Virus record (IMG/VR): IMGVR_UViG_3300027749_000343
Span: 1 to 31,813 of that record
Direction: 5' to 3' (one strand)
Origin: a virus
DNA: 31,813 nt
The first letter of the stretch is position 1. Every line of letters starts with the position of its first letter. Below the pieces are notes generated by a model. That model saw only the letters and a program-made list of their open reading frames with translations, searched no databases and was not told the origin of the DNA. Position numbers and translations under genes: made by a program. Positions 29,900 through 31,813 of this stretch are shown here, one piece after another.

Positions 29900-31813
29900 T
29901 AGCTTCTCCGTCCATCTGGTCTAATATCAATCCGTGGTGCGCCTAACTGCCAAGATACACCTAAGCCATCAGAACTAATCTTCATCGCCATTTGACGGGC
30001 GCGAATCCTTGTATAAATCTGGCCTGTAAATTCTTGAACCGTATACTGTGGGTATACAGCGTAGTTATTACCGCTGATTGTTGCGGCGTTTGCTGGACTT
30101 CCATAGGCGGAACCTGAGTTTTGGCGGGGTTGTAATTCCATCGTAACAGTTGGCATATCTACATTTGAGCCATTAAAATTAACGTCAGGCAACATTCTCC
30201 AAACATAACCAAAGTTATGCCCATCTCCAATATCGAAATCAGAAGACTGTACATAGGAGTAAATAGGTAAGGAAGTAGCCGTAGAAGCATCATCAGTACC
30301 AAGTTCATGGTTAATTACACAGCCTGTCGAGTTCAATAAAGAATCCACGCCATTCTGGAACGTACCCATTGGGGTTTGGCGTAATCCTGAATCTAACCAA
30401 AAAGTACGGTTTAATGTACCGTAATACCATACACGGTCAAGGTAGTTGTAAATGACATACTTATCTACTACAACCGAATTAGTAGAACAATAGAACCACC
30501 AGATTTCATTAAACCCTTCGTTGCTACCAACAGAAACTTGCCAAGATTGATCTTTATTAATATCAGCAAAGATATATTGACGCAATGCACAAGGTAACGT
30601 TTCTACACGACCAGAGTACATATAGAATTTATCTCCACCCATCCAATAGGTGATGTTATTAACCGTAATAACTACGTTTGGACCCATTACTGAGATGTTA
30701 TCCATCAATACTTGAAAGCCCCAAATATAGGGTGGCCCTAAATACTGCATGGAGTAAAGAGTTGAATCTGTGAGGACTAATATTTCTTGGCGGGTATTAA
30801 TGGTAGTAACAATATAAGAACCATGCGAAAGCCTAAACTCACCTGCTTGGTTTGTAATATCTGGTACCCATTGATATGGGTTTTCTTGGTCTGACCACCG
30901 TACTAACATAGGGTCAAAATCCGTTGTTGGATTTGTAGGATCGTAAGAATTGGCGCCAAAAGCCATAACAAACCGCTGAATATCAGAAGCTAAAACTTCA
31001 AGTGTTTTATAGGGAACAAACTGCCCGCTGTAAGATGCTGTATTAGCTAAATCTGATAACTTTTTACCACGATAGGATGTGCCTAAGTTTGCATCCCAAT
31101 AAAAAAGTTGTCCACCGCGTTGGGCAAATACAAGATCTTGACCATAGTTATCATTGGTCCATATAACAAGCTGTTCGCCTACACTAACACCTAAAGGAGC
31201 GGCATTTCCCCAACCGTATTGACCCCACGTACCAGCGCCCCAGCCATTACCGTTCACATAGTATTCGAGTCCTACATGGCACAAGACTTGGCAGGTTACA
31301 TTTCCACCCACATTAGAGGCAGAAGAAGTACAGTAGGTTACGTTAGATAAGTTGTTATCTGAGGTTGAAGCTAAAAAGTAATAAACCGCTGATCCATAGC
31401 TTAAAACCTGATGTTCACCATTAATAACTGTATTAGCTAAACCGCCAACAGAAACCGCGCAGTTAGATAGAATCAGATAATCTCTAGTATTAGCGTTATT
31501 AGTACCATCAAAAATCTTAACAAAAGCGCTTGAGACGTTAGCGTTTGCCGTATGGGATGCTGCGGTAGTGTTATTAAACCCGCGTACACAGTTTGTTGCT
31601 GTATTAGCGCTTAATGTATTATAAAAAATAACCTCGCTATCAATTTTAACGTAGCCATTTTGAGGTGGAAAATTAGTAGATGCAGTAAATAATAGGGTTG
31701 TCGTAGTCGCGTTTACGTTTGCTGCTAACGTAGTACGGCCCGTAGATAAAGCATTGCTTAAAGTAAGTGTTGATACAACAGGGGTAACATCATAATATTG
31801 ACCGCCGTTTTCA
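29899..31813 (-). CDS. Tail/packaged-DNA-stabilisation protein (P22 gp10/T7 gp12-like), start outside window
   Basis: The frame stays open from the stop at 29899 to the right edge of the window, so the true start lies beyond it. An internal GTG at 31311 is not needed as a start. The last 470 residues have the beta-propeller-like pattern of podovirus tail-tube or P22 gp10-type proteins: FAQRGGQLFYWDA, WSDQENPYQW, NNITYWMGGDKFYMYSG, NEIWWFYCS and VIYNYLDRVWYYG. Upstream in the visible part is a short module, LFTASTNFPPQNGYVKIDSE then CVRGFNNTTAASH, that recurs in phage structural proteins. The role is probably to close the portal or form the tail nozzle. Confidence 0.8.
   Translation of the reverse strand, partial: ENGGQYYDVTPVVSTLTLSNALSTGRTTLAANVNATTTTLLFTASTNFPPQNGYVKIDSEVIFYNTLSANTATNCVRGFNNTTAASHTANANVSSAFVKIFDGTNNANTRDYLILSNCAVSVGGLANTVINGEHQVLSYGSAVYYFLASTSDNNLSNVTYCTSSASNVGGNVTCQVLCHVGLEYYVNGNGWGAGTWGQYGWGNAAPLGVSVGEQLVIWTNDNYGQDLVFAQRGGQLFYWDANLGTSYRGKKLSDLANTASYSGQFVPYKTLEVLASDIQRFVMAFGANSYDPTNPTTDFDPMLVRWSDQENPYQWVPDITNQAGEFRLSHGSYIVTTINTRQEILVLTDSTLYSMQYLGPPYIWGFQVLMDNISVMGPNVVITVNNITYWMGGDKFYMYSGRVETLPCALRQYIFADINKDQSWQVSVGSNEGFNEIWWFYCSTNSVVVDKYVIYNYLDRVWYYGTLNRTFWLDSGLRQTPMGTFQNGVDSLLNSTGCVINHELGTDDASTATSLPIYSYVQSSDFDIGDGHNFGYVWRMLPDVNFNGSNVDMPTVTMELQPRQNSGSAYGSPANAATISGNNYAVYPQYTVQEFTGQIYTRIRARQMAMKISSDGLGVSWQLGAPRIDIRPDGRRS

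Noticed and set aside
29899-31311. A 470-aa tail gene starting at the GTG at 31311
   Set aside because: The same frame stays open upstream to the window edge with phage-structural-like sequence, so the GTG is internal and the gene is simply truncated by the window.

Overview
The window looks like part of the genome of a tailed dsDNA bacteriophage (Caudoviricetes). It has dense ATGA-type gene overlaps, no host housekeeping genes, a recombination/replication set, and a block of virion genes: a tail/DNA-stabilisation protein, a C1q-like fibre protein, glycine-rich internal proteins, a lytic transglycosylase and a 1963-residue polyvalent protein. The giant internal proteins and the P22 gp10/T7 gp12-like protein suggest a short-tailed (podovirus-like) virion; this is inference. 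The moderately AT-rich composition and the kinds of small proteins present recall phages assembled from freshwater metagenomes, but the host cannot be read from the sequence. No tRNA, integrase, IS element or CRISPR array was seen.

Layout. (1) 1-5569, minus strand: rusA-like resolvase, a terminator, a gene-free 550-bp control region, a 61-aa protein, a ParB-like protein, a tiny membrane protein, an SF2 helicase, a 75-aa protein, a cytosine-C5 methyltransferase and the start of a primase-like gene cut by the window edge. (2) 5654-16919, plus strand, from a near-consensus sigma70 promoter at 5605-5633: an HTH protein, a surface-glycan-like cassette (GT10 fucosyltransferase-like, radical SAM, FkbM methyltransferase, two GT-A glycosyltransferases) interspersed with small proteins, exported proteins including one built of heptad repeats, a RecB/Cas4-like nuclease, a DUF3310 protein, a Sak3/DUF1071 annealing protein, a possible SSB, an HNH protein and a PAPS-reductase-like ATPase. 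(3) 16989-31813, minus strand: SprT-like protease, metallophosphoesterase, then virion genes continuing beyond the right edge. The plus and minus blocks converge on a three-way-junction hairpin at 16923-16974.

How the parts may work together. The nuclease, annealing protein and SSB candidate (plus strand) with RusA and the helicase (minus strand) make a recombination-dependent replication set. The glycan cassette could modify virion proteins or host surface sugars. The SLT protein and the giant polyvalent protein are probably carried in the capsid and ejected at infection.

The most unusual parts are: five perfect inverted repeats within 137 bp (5086-5222), one matching a LexA/SOS box, next to two minus-strand promoters and a roughly 350-nt structured leader; a same-strand ORF inside the methyltransferase gene; the repeat-built target-recognition region of that methyltransferase; and the glycan cassette.
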